A stretch of 64,000 bases of DNA. Origin: Curvivirga sp965219885 (GTDB lineage Bacteria; Pseudomonadota; Alphaproteobacteria; UBA8366; Aestuariispiraceae). The notes under the pieces are model-generated. The model saw only the letters and a list, made by a program, of their open reading frames with translations, was not told the DNA's origin and searched no databases. The position numbers were made by a program, and so were the translations under genes. Shown in pieces: positions 44,233 through 52,537 of the stretch; within the stretch, counting starts at the first letter, position 1; the number at the start of each line of letters is the position of its first letter. The stretch lies in contig NZ_CBDCOT010000008.1 in the NCBI RefSeq assembly GCF_965219885.1, forward strand, positions 572,329-636,328, read 5' to 3'.

Positions 44233-45519
44233 TTATGACGCAATCAAGTAATTGTTTTTACCTGACTTCTTAACTGTATACATACGCTGGTCTGCCTCAC
44301 GTATCAGCTTTTCTGAATCCGCCCCATGGTCAGGGTAGAGTGCCACGCCCACACTTGCACCAATTGTAACTTTCTGCCCCTTGATATCTATCTTGGGTAC
44401 AAAACTATCAGTAATTTTTTCTGCTAATGCGGATACAGCGTCCATATCTTTTACACCCGTTTGTAAAAGTATAAACTCATCTCCGCCAATACGTGAGACG
44501 ATATCAGCATCCCGAATACAGGATTTCAATCTGTCTGCAACAGCTTTCAAAACAGCATCACCTATGTCATGGCCGTAGGTATCATTGACATCTTTAAATC
44601 CATCTAAATCAATAAACATCACAGCTAATTTTTCATTTTCACGTGAGGCAAGAGCCATTAATTTGGTAACATTTTCCTGAAACAAACGTAAACTCGGTAG
44701 GCCTGTAAGTGCATCATAGTGGGCAAGCATATGAAGTTCCGCTTCCGCCAAACGCGCTTCCTCTAAGGCAATTTTCAGTGGCGTCACATCATATTCCGCC
44801 ATCAAGACCAAAAAATCCCCGGTTAACGGATGGCGGGTCATGCGGATATCCAGCATATGTGTACGTATGCCTGCAGAGGTACGCATGCGATATTCCCATC
44901 GCCCGCCCTCTTCTTCTCTTGCACGTTTAAAACAGGCTAAACCTTCTTCATGAGTTTCAAAACGTGCGGTAAAGTCTGTGACATCTTCTTCGTATGATAC
45001 GTCATTTAAATGTTTATAGGCTTCGGTTGCCGCCGGATTTTCAATAACGCTTTCCCCTTCCAAGGTAAAGCTGGTCACCATCACCGTGGTGTAGCGCATG
45101 GCTTCCACAAGTAATAAATTCTCCGGCTGCTCCCCTAAATTCACGTCTTCGTGGATATAGGCAATAATGCCACGATGACGTTCCGGCCCTAACAATGCTG
45201 CGCGATGCTTCATAAATAATGTTTTGGGTTTTCCATTTGGATATGTGGTCCAGGGGTCAACGGTAAGACCTTCTTTCACGGCAAGGTCAAAAGTTTGTTC
45301 CATCCGCTTCCTGGCCCCATCAGTATCACCAGATAGATCCTTGTTGATCAGATCATCAACCGTTTCCAACCCCCAGAATTTTATGGCTTCTGTGTTTCCC
45401 CACCACCATCCATGCTTATCCAGATCAAAAACCCAGATCGGATTGGGAACAAGATCATATAGTTTTAATTCGTCTGGCGTTTCAATGATTGTTAAATGGC
45501 TATAATCCGGCTTCGTCAT
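44233..45519 (-). CDS. PAS-GGDEF diguanylate cyclase
   Basis: A 428-aa soluble protein with two PAS-like regions (about 15-60, LVPNPIWVFDLDKHGWWWGN; and about 135-240) and a C-terminal GGDEF domain. The active site is intact (SRIGGDEFILLQ), with a canonical inhibitory I-site RDAD five residues earlier. It should make c-di-GMP from two GTP with product feedback control. There is no EAL domain. It converges with the LuxR-type gene. The signal sensed is unknown. Confidence 0.93.
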   Translation of the reverse strand: MTKPDYSHLTIIETPDELKLYDLVPNPIWVFDLDKHGWWWGNTEAIKFWGLETVDDLINKDLSGDTDGARKRMEQTFDLAVKEGLTVDPWTTYPNGKPKTLFMKHRAALLGPERHRGIIAYIHEDVNLGEQPENLLLVEAMRYTTVMVTSFTLEGESVIENPAATEAYKHLNDVSYEEDVTDFTARFETHEEGLACFKRAREEEGGRWEYRMRTSAGIRTHMLDIRMTRHPLTGDFLVLMAEYDVTPLKIALEEARLAEAELHMLAHYDALTGLPSLRLFQENVTKLMALASRENEKLAVMFIDLDGFKDVNDTYGHDIGDAVLKAVADRLKSCIRDADIVSRIGGDEFILLQTGVKDMDAVSALAEKITDSFVPKIDIKGQKVTIGASVGVALYPDHGADSEKLIREADQRMYTVKKSGKNNYLIAS

Positions 45520-45638
45520 TTTCGTTCTTTTTTAACCCCACCTGCAATTCAGATTTCTTTTTATGTTGCATAGCGTGGTTATCTCAGCCGAAGAATTCCA
45601 ATTAATCAAGCTTTATGAAAAGGTATTCCGATATTTTT

Positions 45639-46142
45639 TTAGGGTTGAATTTCAATCAGTTCTACATCTTGGGGAAGTTCTTCAGATGTTAAAGGCTCAA
45701 ATATTGTCTCACAGAAATCAAAAATTTCCCGCGGCACCTCAAAGCGATAAGTTCCGGTTTTCTCAAGATTTCGTTTTTCAACCCGTTGCCAGCGCGTTTC
45801 TTGATCAACATCCAGATAATGAACAAGGATTTCATTTGGCTCAGGATCAAACGCTTCTATCACTCGGCGGCGTTGTTCCTTTGAAAAAAAGCCCATATCC
45901 AAGATCACATGCACGCCTAACGAAACAATACTCTGCGTCTCTTTCAGGATTTGTTTTTCGATTCTAACCGTTCTTTCCAATGCCCATTGATATGTCTCTT
46001 CCTCCGGTGCATCCATCCAAAACAAGTTCCCCATCCAGTCATCAATGGTAAAAATATGCGCGCGTTCTTGCTGCGCTAATATAGAAGCATAAGTACTTTT
46101 GCCAGCCCCAACATTACCAACAATCAAATGAATTTTCGACAC
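45639..46142 (-). CDS. Predicted P-loop kinase / ATPase
   Basis: A 167-aa AAA_33/zeta-toxin-like P-loop protein. The Walker A motif GNVGAGKSTYA is at residues about 9-19, an Asp-rich TIDDWMGN follows, and a lid-like EQRRRVIEAFDPEPNEILVHYLD continues the kinase fold. The start is GTG with AGGGGA upstream. Relatives phosphorylate small molecules or nucleotides; the substrate is unknown. No antitoxin-like partner is adjacent, so a toxin role is not supported. Confidence 0.75.
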   Translation of the reverse strand: MSKIHLIVGNVGAGKSTYASILAQQERAHIFTIDDWMGNLFWMDAPEEETYQWALERTVRIEKQILKETQSIVSLGVHVILDMGFFSKEQRRRVIEAFDPEPNEILVHYLDVDQETRWQRVEKRNLEKTGTYRFEVPREIFDFCETIFEPLTSEELPQDVELIEIQP

Positions 46143-46201
46143 ATTCTTCCCCTACATATTCTGAACAGACAACCTATCGCTAAATTCAGTTTAAACAATA
46201 A

Positions 46202-46227
46202 AAAACGCCACCAATAGGTGACGTTTT
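46202..46227 (-). terminator. Intrinsic terminator downstream of the VOC gene
   Basis: Stem AAAACG.CACC / GGTG.CGTTTT with one mismatch and an AATA loop. On the minus strand it ends in a T-run. Confidence 0.75.
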
Positions 46228-46251
46228 CATAACTAAAAAGCTATCGATAAA

Positions 46252-46632
46252 TCACTTCATAGAACTCACGCCAAAGATATTCCCCTCTGTATCCTTACAT
46301 AAAGAAACCCAACCAAATTCACCGATTGAAAATTTTGGACGGATTACTTCGCCGCCTGCGGAAGAAACACGCGCCTCCACATCTGCACAATCATCAGCAG
46401 CAAAATAAACGACAGTGCCGCCTACACCAGGTTTGGCATGTACAGATTTCGATAATGCGCCACCCGCACCATAAGTGCTCATATCCGCCGGAAAACTCAT
46501 CATCTGAATTTCCCCTCTCGGATCCCCTAAAGGTTCCAGTTTACAGTTTAAAATGGTTTCATAAAAACTAACGGCCCGATCCAAATCATCCACATATATA
46601 TCAAACCATCCAATTGCATTCATTTTAGACAT
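46252..46632 (-). CDS. VOC (glyoxalase/bleomycin resistance-like) family protein
   Basis: A 126-aa vicinal-oxygen-chelate fold protein: GWFDIYVDDLDRAVSFYETI, VVYFAADDCADVEARVSSAG, KFSIGEFGWVSLCKDTEGN. Start ATG 46632 has GGAG six nt upstream; the earlier ATG at 46644 overlaps that Shine-Dalgarno. It follows an AraC-type gene on the same strand. Family members range from dioxygenases and lyases to drug-binding proteins, so the function is undetermined. Confidence 0.85.
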   Translation of the reverse strand: MSKMNAIGWFDIYVDDLDRAVSFYETILNCKLEPLGDPRGEIQMMSFPADMSTYGAGGALSKSVHAKPGVGGTVVYFAADDCADVEARVSSAGGEVIRPKFSIGEFGWVSLCKDTEGNIFGVSSMK

Positions 46633-46699
46633 TTTTAACTCCATTAACGTTAAATATGCCTTTGCTATATCAAACAGTTTTCACGTCGTATTGTAGATA

Positions 46700-47440
46700 T
46701 CAGACATCAAACTTTTTGGAATATCTTGCCGGTGTATAACCAGTCGCTTTTTTGAATGAATGAATAAAATGAGATTGATCTGCGTAAGACAGAGATGGCT
46801 CCCCTAAAAGTGACTGCTGTAAACGTAAAACCTTAAGAAAATCATGTGGCGCAAATCCCGTACTTGCCTTTAAGACCCGTTGTAGCTGTCTTGCGGATAG
46901 CTCAGCGACCTCTGCCATATCAGCAACTGAATGAATATCCTCAAGCTGTTCGAAAATCTTTTGCGTGACGATGTTTTCTTTTACCAGCTTTCGTTTAAGA
47001 AGTTCTTCTACAAATTCCGACAATAGGTTTTGTTGATCGCTAAATTGCAGTCCTTTAAGTTCATTATTCAAGCCTTGAAGCGGTAAGTCACCTTGGTATG
47101 GATCTTTCACTAATCCATAGGAAACAGGTATCAAATCATGTTGCCAAACACCCGGTAAAAATCTGACATTCACAAAATGAAAAGATTTCCCTAGACTTAG
47201 CTCTTCCGAAGATGCTTTTAGACGTGTAACCCCTGCCACATCTATATTAAGCTGATCAAAAATCAGATATGTGCATGCATCTGGTAAGGCATGGAATTGA
47301 TACTCTTCTGCTAAACTATTCTCGGTATAAATTTCCAGATATCGATGTATGATCCCGCTCAAATGTTTTGGTGGTCGTGCTTCTACAAAACGCACCCGAT
47401 CAATCGATCGTTCCTTCCCATTTCCTTTTGGATCGTACAA
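46700..47440 (-). CDS. AraC family transcriptional regulator
   Basis: A 246-aa regulator with a C-terminal pair of HTHs (DMAEVAELSARQLQRVLKAS, FAPHDFLKVLRLQ, DQSHFIHSFKKATGYTPARY). The N-terminal ~140 residues form an unassigned sensor region (ALPDACTYLIFDQ, VRFLPGVWQHDL). The only plausible start is the TTG at 47440, behind GAGCGGA, so expression may be low. The VOC gene is 67 nt downstream on the same strand and is the likely target or cotranscribed partner. Confidence 0.85.
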   Translation of the reverse strand: MYDPKGNGKERSIDRVRFVEARPPKHLSGIIHRYLEIYTENSLAEEYQFHALPDACTYLIFDQLNIDVAGVTRLKASSEELSLGKSFHFVNVRFLPGVWQHDLIPVSYGLVKDPYQGDLPLQGLNNELKGLQFSDQQNLLSEFVEELLKRKLVKENIVTQKIFEQLEDIHSVADMAEVAELSARQLQRVLKASTGFAPHDFLKVLRLQQSLLGEPSLSYADQSHFIHSFKKATGYTPARYSKKFDV

Positions 47441-47475
47441 ATTTCTATTCCGCTCACGTTGATATTAATTAAAAC

Positions 47476-47724
47476 CTATTTTTCAATTTTCAACGTATGT
47501 CGTGCATCTTTTAAAATCTCGTCAAAATTTTGCATAAATGGTTCAGAAAGAACCTTCTCAAATGAAGCTTCAATATTCCAAAGCAACTGTTGTTCAACTT
47601 CGCTTTCAAAATCTTTTTCCAAATCAAGATCATTAAACTTCGCCAACCATGAATAAAATACTATAGCCTCATTTTTGCTAAAATTTATAGAAACATTTTC
47701 ATTTGAGAGTTCATAAACATCCAT
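47476..47724 (-). CDS. Hypothetical protein, 82 aa
   Basis: A short acidic protein beginning MDVYELSNENVSINFSKNE and containing FYSWLAKFNDLDLEKDFESEVE. I do not recognise a family; the look is an all-helical small cytosolic protein with a conserved-looking Trp pair. ATG 47724 follows GAAGGTG at good spacing; a longer frame from 47769 lacks a good ribosome site. It lies between the rpsI terminator and the AraC gene, with its own orientation shared with both. Confidence 0.6.
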   Translation of the reverse strand: MDVYELSNENVSINFSKNEAIVFYSWLAKFNDLDLEKDFESEVEQQLLWNIEASFEKVLSEPFMQNFDEILKDARHTLKIEK

Positions 47725-47787
47725 CGCAACACCTTCATGAGTTAGCAGTAAGTAGATAGAAAAGAGCAAATCATTTGGTTAGAATAA

Positions 47788-47819
47788 AAAAACCCGCCAC
47801 CAGATGGTAGCGGGTTTTT
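47788..47819 (-). terminator. Intrinsic terminator of rplM-rpsI
   Basis: Stem AAAAACCCGC.ACC / GGT.GCGGGTTTTT with an AGAT loop. On the minus strand it ends in a run of T, 28 nt after the rpsI stop. Confidence 0.88.
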
Positions 47820-47846
47820 CGTAACAGTTCGACTGTAACGTAACGA

Positions 47847-48320
47847 TTAACGTTTGGAGAACTGGAAGGAACGGCGAGCTTTTGCTTTACCGTATTTCTT
47901 ACGTTCAACAACACGAGCGTCACGTGTCAAGAAGCCGCCGGATTTCAATACACCGCGAAGAGCAGGTTCGAAATTAACCAAAGCGCGGGACAAACCGTGG
48001 CGCAATGCACCAGCTTGACCGGACAAACCACCACCTGTCACAGTTGCCATAACGTCAAACTGACCTTCACGCTCAACGTGACCGAAAGGTTGGTTAACGA
48101 TCATTTGCAATACTGGACGTACGAAGTAGTTTTCGATTTCACGACCGTTTACAGTTACTTTACCGGAACCTGGTTTGATCCATACACGTGCAACAGCACC
48201 TTTACGGCGACCAGTTGCATAAGCACGGCCCAAGTCATCCAATTTAGGCTCAGCAGGTGTTGCAGAAGCTTCTGCAGCGCCAGCCAATTGAGACAAATCA
48301 TTCAATGTTTCTTCAGCCAT
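47847..48320 (-). CDS. rpsI: 30S ribosomal protein S9
   Basis: A 157-aa S9. The conserved core is clear (GRAYATGRRKGAVARVWIKPG, VTGGGLSGQAGALRHGLSRAL), as is the C-terminus RRSFQFSKR with the terminal Lys-Arg that reaches the P-site tRNA. A ~28-residue N-terminal extension rich in Ala and Glu is typical of alphaproteobacteria. The gene follows rplM by 2 nt, the normal operon. Confidence 0.98.
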   Translation of the reverse strand: MAEETLNDLSQLAGAAEASATPAEPKLDDLGRAYATGRRKGAVARVWIKPGSGKVTVNGREIENYFVRPVLQMIVNQPFGHVEREGQFDVMATVTGGGLSGQAGALRHGLSRALVNFEPALRGVLKSGGFLTRDARVVERKKYGKAKARRSFQFSKR

Positions 48321-48322
48321 GA

Positions 48323-48790
48323 TTAACCCCGTGTATTTTTAGAGTTGCGTGCTGCAAGATCAAGAACTGTAGGCTTTTGAGCTTCATGTGGGTGTTCTGT
48401 ACCCGCATATACTTTCAAGTTGCTCATTTGCTTACGGCCCAATGGTCCACGAGGAACCATACGCTCAACAGCTTTTTTGATTGCACGTTCTGGATATTCA
48501 CCTTCCAGAATTTGACCCATTGTGCGGGATTTAATACCGCCTGGGTGACCTGTATGCCAGTAGAATTTCTTGTCTGTCAGCTTACGACCTGTTACAGCGA
48601 TCTTCTCAGCGTTGATGATAACAACGTTATCACCACAGTCCATGTTTGGTGTGAAAGTTGGTTTATGCTTACCACGCAGAATTTTAGCAACTTCTGCAGC
48701 AAGACGACCAAGCACCAGACCTTCCGCATCGATCAAGATCCATTTCTTGCTTTCAGCGATTTCACTGGCTTTCATAGAATAAGTCTTCAT
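48323..48790 (-). CDS. rplM: 50S ribosomal protein L13
   Basis: A 155-aa L13 with the family core: WILIDAEGLVLGRLA, ILRGKHKPTFTPNMDCGDNV, KFYWHTGHPGGIKSRT, and MVPRGPLGRKQMSNLKVYAG. It is the first gene of rplM-rpsI. Its leader, 40-70 nt upstream, has a GC hairpin with a T-run that could be an attenuator, consistent with the need for ribosomal protein autoregulation. Confidence 0.98.
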   Translation of the reverse strand: MKTYSMKASEIAESKKWILIDAEGLVLGRLAAEVAKILRGKHKPTFTPNMDCGDNVVIINAEKIAVTGRKLTDKKFYWHTGHPGGIKSRTMGQILEGEYPERAIKKAVERMVPRGPLGRKQMSNLKVYAGTEHPHEAQKPTVLDLAARNSKNTRG

Positions 48791-48829
48791 GACACATCCT
48801 GTAGCTTGTGATTAAAATTAAAACTCGAT

Positions 48830-48857
48830 AAAAAACCGCGGCACAAACTGCGCCGCG
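48830..48857 (-). promoter_or_regulatory. Terminator-like hairpin in the rplM leader (candidate attenuator)
   Basis: Read on the minus strand, CGCGGC-N9-GCCGCG is followed by G and TTTTTT, ending 40 nt before the rplM ATG. It could terminate read-through from the thioesterase gene or act as an L13 attenuator. Confidence 0.5.
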
Positions 48858-48947
48858 TCTCTGGAGAGGGGTTGTATAGAAGCTATCTTTGCAAGTCAAC
48901 CCCAACTCAATTTTAAAAACACAATAAAAACAATAACTTATAAAATT

Positions 48948-49027
48948 GGTATTATAATACCGCAATTATTTTACCTTATTTTCTGCGTTTCACAGCCTCT
49001 TTTTCAGATCACGGTATTTAAATACCG
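48948..49027. repeat. Two related palindromes upstream of rplM
   Basis: GGTATTATAATACC (48948-48961) and CGGTATTTAAATACCG (49012-49027) are perfect palindromes sharing the GGTATT/AATACC arms. The first contains TATAAT and may overlap the rplM promoter; the second directly abuts the thioesterase stop and may act as its terminator. Confidence 0.45.
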
Positions 49028-49468
49028 CTATTTTTGAGGTGGAACAGAATATGTACCCGTCACATGAGCACAAGGTTGGTCATCCCCTTCTGCATAAAGG
49101 GTCATATCACCAACCATCAATCTTTTACCGATTTTGATAAGCTTTGTATGACATAATAGATCAGCTTCGCGTGGTTTGTTTAGGAAGTTAATATTCATAC
49201 TCGTGGTCACCGCCAATGGTACCTTCCCCACGACAGATAATACCGCCAACCACATGGAATAATCGGCCAGCGCAAACATAGCTGGTCCACAAATAGTGCC
49301 ACCCGGGCGCACATGTTTTTGTGCATATGGCAAACGGGTCAGACAATCCGCATAATGTAAATCATCAATTTTGAAATCATAATAATCCGTAAATGGTGCA
49401 TCACTATCGCGAATAACCTCAAATTCTTCTGCGGTAATCGCAGAAGGCTTTTTTGCCATATCTTTCAT
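49028..49468 (-). CDS. PaaI-like hotdog-fold thioesterase
   Basis: About 146 aa of hotdog fold. The segment VRPGGTICGPAMFALADYSMW corresponds to the PaaI helix with catalytic Asp, and AVTTSMNINFLNKPREADLLC completes the sheet. It probably hydrolyses an acyl-CoA thioester. Several starts are possible (TTG 49495, ATG 49477, ATG 49468); the last has the best spacing from AGGGG. The divergent gene 76 nt away is an enoyl-CoA hydratase, supporting a CoA-ester role. Confidence 0.87.
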   Translation of the reverse strand: MKDMAKKPSAITAEEFEVIRDSDAPFTDYYDFKIDDLHYADCLTRLPYAQKHVRPGGTICGPAMFALADYSMWLAVLSVVGKVPLAVTTSMNINFLNKPREADLLCHTKLIKIGKRLMVGDMTLYAEGDDQPCAHVTGTYSVPPQK

Positions 49469-49544
49469 GTCGTTCATTCCCCTATTCTCTTTCAAACTTA
49501 TTCTTGTTGTTCTAAGCTTTATGTAACTTGTTAAGGGAAAGCTA

Positions 49545-50342
49545 ATGACAAAATCTGAAGTTTCAAAGGAAAATCTTCTTTTACGGGAAGACAGAAATGC
49601 TGTTGCCTATCTAACGCTGAATAGAGCGGAAGCTTACAACGCCTTATCCATTGGTCTAATGGAAGCAATTCTATGTGAACTTGACGTGCTAGATCGCAAT
49701 CCTGAAATTGCCGTTGTTGTTATTCAGGGAGCCGGAAAAGGGTTTTGTGCAGGTCACGACCTGAAAGAAATGAAAGCCACACCAACTGTTGAATTTAGAG
49801 AGAAAACTTTCACAACCTGCTCCCGGATGATGCAAGCTATTGTGAATCTTAGACAACCTGTCATTGTTAAAGCCCATGGCATTGCCACAGCCGCAGGATG
49901 TCAGCTGGTCGCAACAGCGGATTTGGCGATTGCGGCATCAGACACGCGTTTTGCCACCCCCGGTGTGAATATCGGTTTATTTTGCTCAACCCCAATGGTG
50001 GCCTTAAGTCGTGCAGTTTCAAAGAAACATGCTATGGAAATGTTGCTCACGGGCGATATGGTAAATGCAGACAAAGCCGTTGAAATTGGCTTAATTAATC
50101 ATCATGTATTAGCTGATAACCTTGACCAAGCAACAATAGATCTTGCTGAAAAAATTGCCTCTAAATCTCCGCTGGTTTTAAAAACAGGTAAGGAAGCTTT
50201 CTATAAGCAAGATGATATGAATTTGGCTGATGCTTATGACTATTGCGCCCAAGTCATGGTAGAAAATATGAGTTTCAAAGATGCAGATGAAGGCATTCAG
50301 GCCTTTATCGAAAAACGCCCTCCGATTTGGACAGGACAATAA
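49545..50342 (+). CDS. Enoyl-CoA hydratase/isomerase family protein
   Basis: A 265-aa crotonase-fold protein. The oxyanion-hole segments are GKGFCAGHDLKEM and HGIATAAGCQLVATADLAIA, followed by FATPGVNIGLFCSTPMVAL. It acts on a CoA ester, most likely hydrating or isomerising an enoyl-CoA; the second catalytic Glu of classic hydratases is not obvious (Pro-Gly-Val-Asn context), so another crotonase reaction is possible. The CoA-binding protein gene follows by 1 nt, in an operon. Confidence 0.9.
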   Translation: MTKSEVSKENLLLREDRNAVAYLTLNRAEAYNALSIGLMEAILCELDVLDRNPEIAVVVIQGAGKGFCAGHDLKEMKATPTVEFREKTFTTCSRMMQAIVNLRQPVIVKAHGIATAAGCQLVATADLAIAASDTRFATPGVNIGLFCSTPMVALSRAVSKKHAMEMLLTGDMVNADKAVEIGLINHHVLADNLDQATIDLAEKIASKSPLVLKTGKEAFYKQDDMNLADAYDYCAQVMVENMSFKDADEGIQAFIEKRPPIWTGQ

Positions 50343-50343
50343 A

Positions 50344-50781
50344 ATGGATTTTAACCATAAAGAAGATTTCTATTCCGATGCATATATCGCGGATATTTTA
50401 AACACCACAAAACGCATTGCCCTGGTCGGCGCCAGCGACAAGCCTGAACGGGCAAGTTATCGGGTTTTTAAATTCCTGCTTGATAAAGGATATGACGTCA
50501 TTCCTGTTTCTCCTAAATTTGCGGATAAAGATCTTTTAGGACAAAAAGGATATGCGTCTCTTGACCAAGTACCAGGTGACATTGATCTGGTAGATGTATT
50601 TCGTAATAGTCGTGACGCAGGTGGCGTTGTGGATGAAGCAATTAAGAAAGGTGCCAAAGTGGCATGGTTGCAGCTTGAAATCATCAATCATGAAGCAGCT
50701 GATCGTGCAGAAGCCGCAGGTTTAAAGATGGTAATGAACCGCTGCCCTGCAATCGAGTATCCTCGATTAGGCCTTAGTTAA
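50344..50781 (+). CDS. CoA-binding domain protein (YccU-like)
   Basis: A 145-aa Rossmann-fold CoA-binding protein related to the N-terminal part of succinyl-CoA synthetase alpha. Visible are KRIALVGASDKPERASYRV, GYDVIPVSPKF, IDLVDVFRNSRDAGGVV, AKVAWLQLEIINHEAA and MNRCPAIEY. ATG 50344 with AGGA upstream is chosen. It follows the enoyl-CoA hydratase stop directly. Family function is not established. Confidence 0.9.
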   Translation: MDFNHKEDFYSDAYIADILNTTKRIALVGASDKPERASYRVFKFLLDKGYDVIPVSPKFADKDLLGQKGYASLDQVPGDIDLVDVFRNSRDAGGVVDEAIKKGAKVAWLQLEIINHEAADRAEAAGLKMVMNRCPAIEYPRLGLS

Positions 50782-50784
50782 AAT

Positions 50785-51084
50785 CTATTGAGGTAACGAG
50801 ATCTGTTGTTCAGACCATAGGCATAACACAGCATAACAACTATCTAATCCTAAATGGAAAAGAACGAATAAACCGATATCTAATAACAAACAGATAAACA
50901 TAAACAGGAAGACGGCTTTCCATGTAAGCCTTAATCCCGGACCAATGGGCTTATCAAGAAAGCTCTGCTTTTGGGCAGAATAGGAACCAATGTCAGAAAC
51001 TGTTTCTTGCCCTTTTGCCGTTTGCTCCCCTTTTAATTTATCAGAAGCTGCACGACTGGCTTTGCTTATTTTCTTTTTTGCCAT
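50785..51084 (-). CDS. Small membrane protein, 99 aa
   Basis: Unrecognised. The N-terminal ~50 residues are basic and polar (MAKKKISKASRAASDKLKGE), then one long hydrophobic segment (about 56-80) is followed by a short tail. The topology could be a single span with cytoplasmic N-terminus. It converges with the CoA-binding protein gene only 3 nt away and is divergent from the FemAB-like gene, so it is a stand-alone gene. Confidence 0.6.
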   Translation of the reverse strand: MAKKKISKASRAASDKLKGEQTAKGQETVSDIGSYSAQKQSFLDKPIGPGLRLTWKAVFLFMFICLLLDIGLFVLFHLGLDSCYAVLCLWSEQQISLPQ

Positions 51085-51131
51085 TAGATTTCCCCTAAAG
51101 TGCAGACCTAAATAATTTCAACAGGCATAAG

Positions 51132-52052
51132 ATGAACAAGATTCACCTAGAATGGGAAGAGTTTTCTCAACAAGATTGGGAAGATTGTTTGGATAGAATC
51201 CCACGTAGTAATGCTTTCCATGACTGGGATATGGCTGAAATTCTTACCAAAGAATTTAATAATAGACTGGAGAGATGCCTCATCAAACGAGGTAATAAGA
51301 TTATTGGTTTAGCCCAACTTTACAATGTGCCAAAACTTAAAATCCTGACACATCGCAAATTGATCCGGGGCCCGATCTTTTCAAAACCACCAATGCCGGA
51401 TGAATTGATGGATATCCTTCTTAAAATTAAACAAAGAAAATCTCTGTTGAAAGGCTATATGACCGATCTGATGCCTGAACTGCCTGACAGTGAGGCCGTT
51501 AATCGCGAACTCAGTAAAAATGGCTTGCACAAGGTTTTAAGCGGCTATCAATCCATCTGGGTTGATTTGCGCAAATCCGAAGATGATTTACGTAAAGACT
51601 TACATAGCAAATGGCGTAATCAACTTTCAAAAGCAGAACATGAAAATCTCGATTTCATGGAAGATGCTAACGCTCAAACTTGGTTATTACAGCATGTAAC
51701 GGAGCAACAAAACACGATAGGCTATGACGCAATGCCACCTGCTGTATACTTCAAACTACCTGATAGTAAAAAGATGGTTGTATCTATTCAGTACAATCGA
51801 AAACCCTGTGCTGCGGTTTTGATCCAACTTCATGGACAATCGGCAACTTATCAGCTTTCCTATGCAGATGAGACTGGCAAAAAATTTAATGCAATGAACT
51901 TATTGCTTTGGAAATCAATATTGCATCTCAAAAATAAAGGGATCACCAATTTTGATCTTGGCGGCATAGAACCCGAAAAAAATCCCGGTCTCGCGCGATT
52001 TAAAGAAAGAATGGGTGGAGAAAGCTTTACATTAGCGGGTAACTTTACGTAA
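51132..52052 (+). CDS. FemAB/GNAT-type peptidyltransferase-like protein
   Basis: A 306-aa protein with two GNAT-like halves as in FemAB/lipid II glycyltransferase relatives: NAFHDWDMAEIL and RLIRGPIF-type segments early, then YQSIWVDLRKSEDDLRKDLHS, KWRNQLSKAEHENLDF, and LLWKSILHLKNKGITNFDLGG with EKNPGLARFKERMGG at the end. Bacterial relatives add amino acids to peptidoglycan precursors or other amines using aminoacyl-tRNA; the acceptor is unknown here. hisI follows 35 nt later and may be cotranscribed. Confidence 0.82.
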   Translation: MNKIHLEWEEFSQQDWEDCLDRIPRSNAFHDWDMAEILTKEFNNRLERCLIKRGNKIIGLAQLYNVPKLKILTHRKLIRGPIFSKPPMPDELMDILLKIKQRKSLLKGYMTDLMPELPDSEAVNRELSKNGLHKVLSGYQSIWVDLRKSEDDLRKDLHSKWRNQLSKAEHENLDFMEDANAQTWLLQHVTEQQNTIGYDAMPPAVYFKLPDSKKMVVSIQYNRKPCAAVLIQLHGQSATYQLSYADETGKKFNAMNLLLWKSILHLKNKGITNFDLGGIEPEKNPGLARFKERMGGESFTLAGNFT

Positions 52053-52087
52053 GTTGCGTCCATCTCTTACTTAATAGGAATGAAAAG

Positions 52088-52522
52088 ATGAGTTTCCCGG
52101 ACAACTCTTCCCTCTCCAAAGCGGAGCTAGAGGAAGGTAACATTCTCGCCCCAAGGTTTGATGAAAATGGTCTAATCCCCGTTATCACAACCCATGCGGA
52201 GACCAAAGACGTATTGATGGTTGCCTATATGAATGCCGAAGCTCTTCATATGACTATTGAGTTGGGAGAAGCCGTTTATTATAGCCGCTCACGTGATGAA
52301 ATCTGGCATAAAGGAAAAACCAGTGGACAGGTTCAAGTGGTCAAAGAAATGCGCACTGACTGTGATCAGGATGCCATTGTGTTATCTGTGATACCTGGTG
52401 GTGATGGTGGCTGTTGCCATGTGGGATATGAAAATTGCTTTTATCGTATCATCCCATTTGGCAATAAGGATAAAGCAGACAATCCAATACTAGGTGAACC
52501 GGATGTAACAAAGGTGCGATAA
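52088..52522 (+). CDS. hisI: Phosphoribosyl-AMP cyclohydrolase
   Basis: A 144-aa HisI without the HisE domain, opening the adenine ring of PR-AMP in histidine synthesis. The metal-binding part is visible: VYYSRSRDEIWHKGKTSG, TDCDQDAIVL (Asp cluster) and CCHVGYENCFYR (zinc Cys). It stands apart from other his genes, as is usual in alphaproteobacteria. Its stop codon lies in the loop of the terminator hairpin. Confidence 0.96.
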   Translation: MSFPDNSSLSKAELEEGNILAPRFDENGLIPVITTHAETKDVLMVAYMNAEALHMTIELGEAVYYSRSRDEIWHKGKTSGQVQVVKEMRTDCDQDAIVLSVIPGGDGGCCHVGYENCFYRIIPFGNKDKADNPILGEPDVTKVR

Positions 52523-52537
52523 TCGCACCTTTTTTTT
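52512..52537 (+). terminator. Intrinsic terminator overlapping the hisI stop codon
   Basis: Stem AGGTGCGA/TCGCACCT with loop TAA, which is the hisI stop codon, followed by eight T. Translation to the stop would cover the hairpin, so the final codons and terminator are interlocked. Confidence 0.88.

Noticed and set aside
45639..46142. Zeta-type toxin
   Set aside because: The P-loop fold fits many small-molecule kinases and there is no adjacent antitoxin-like gene.
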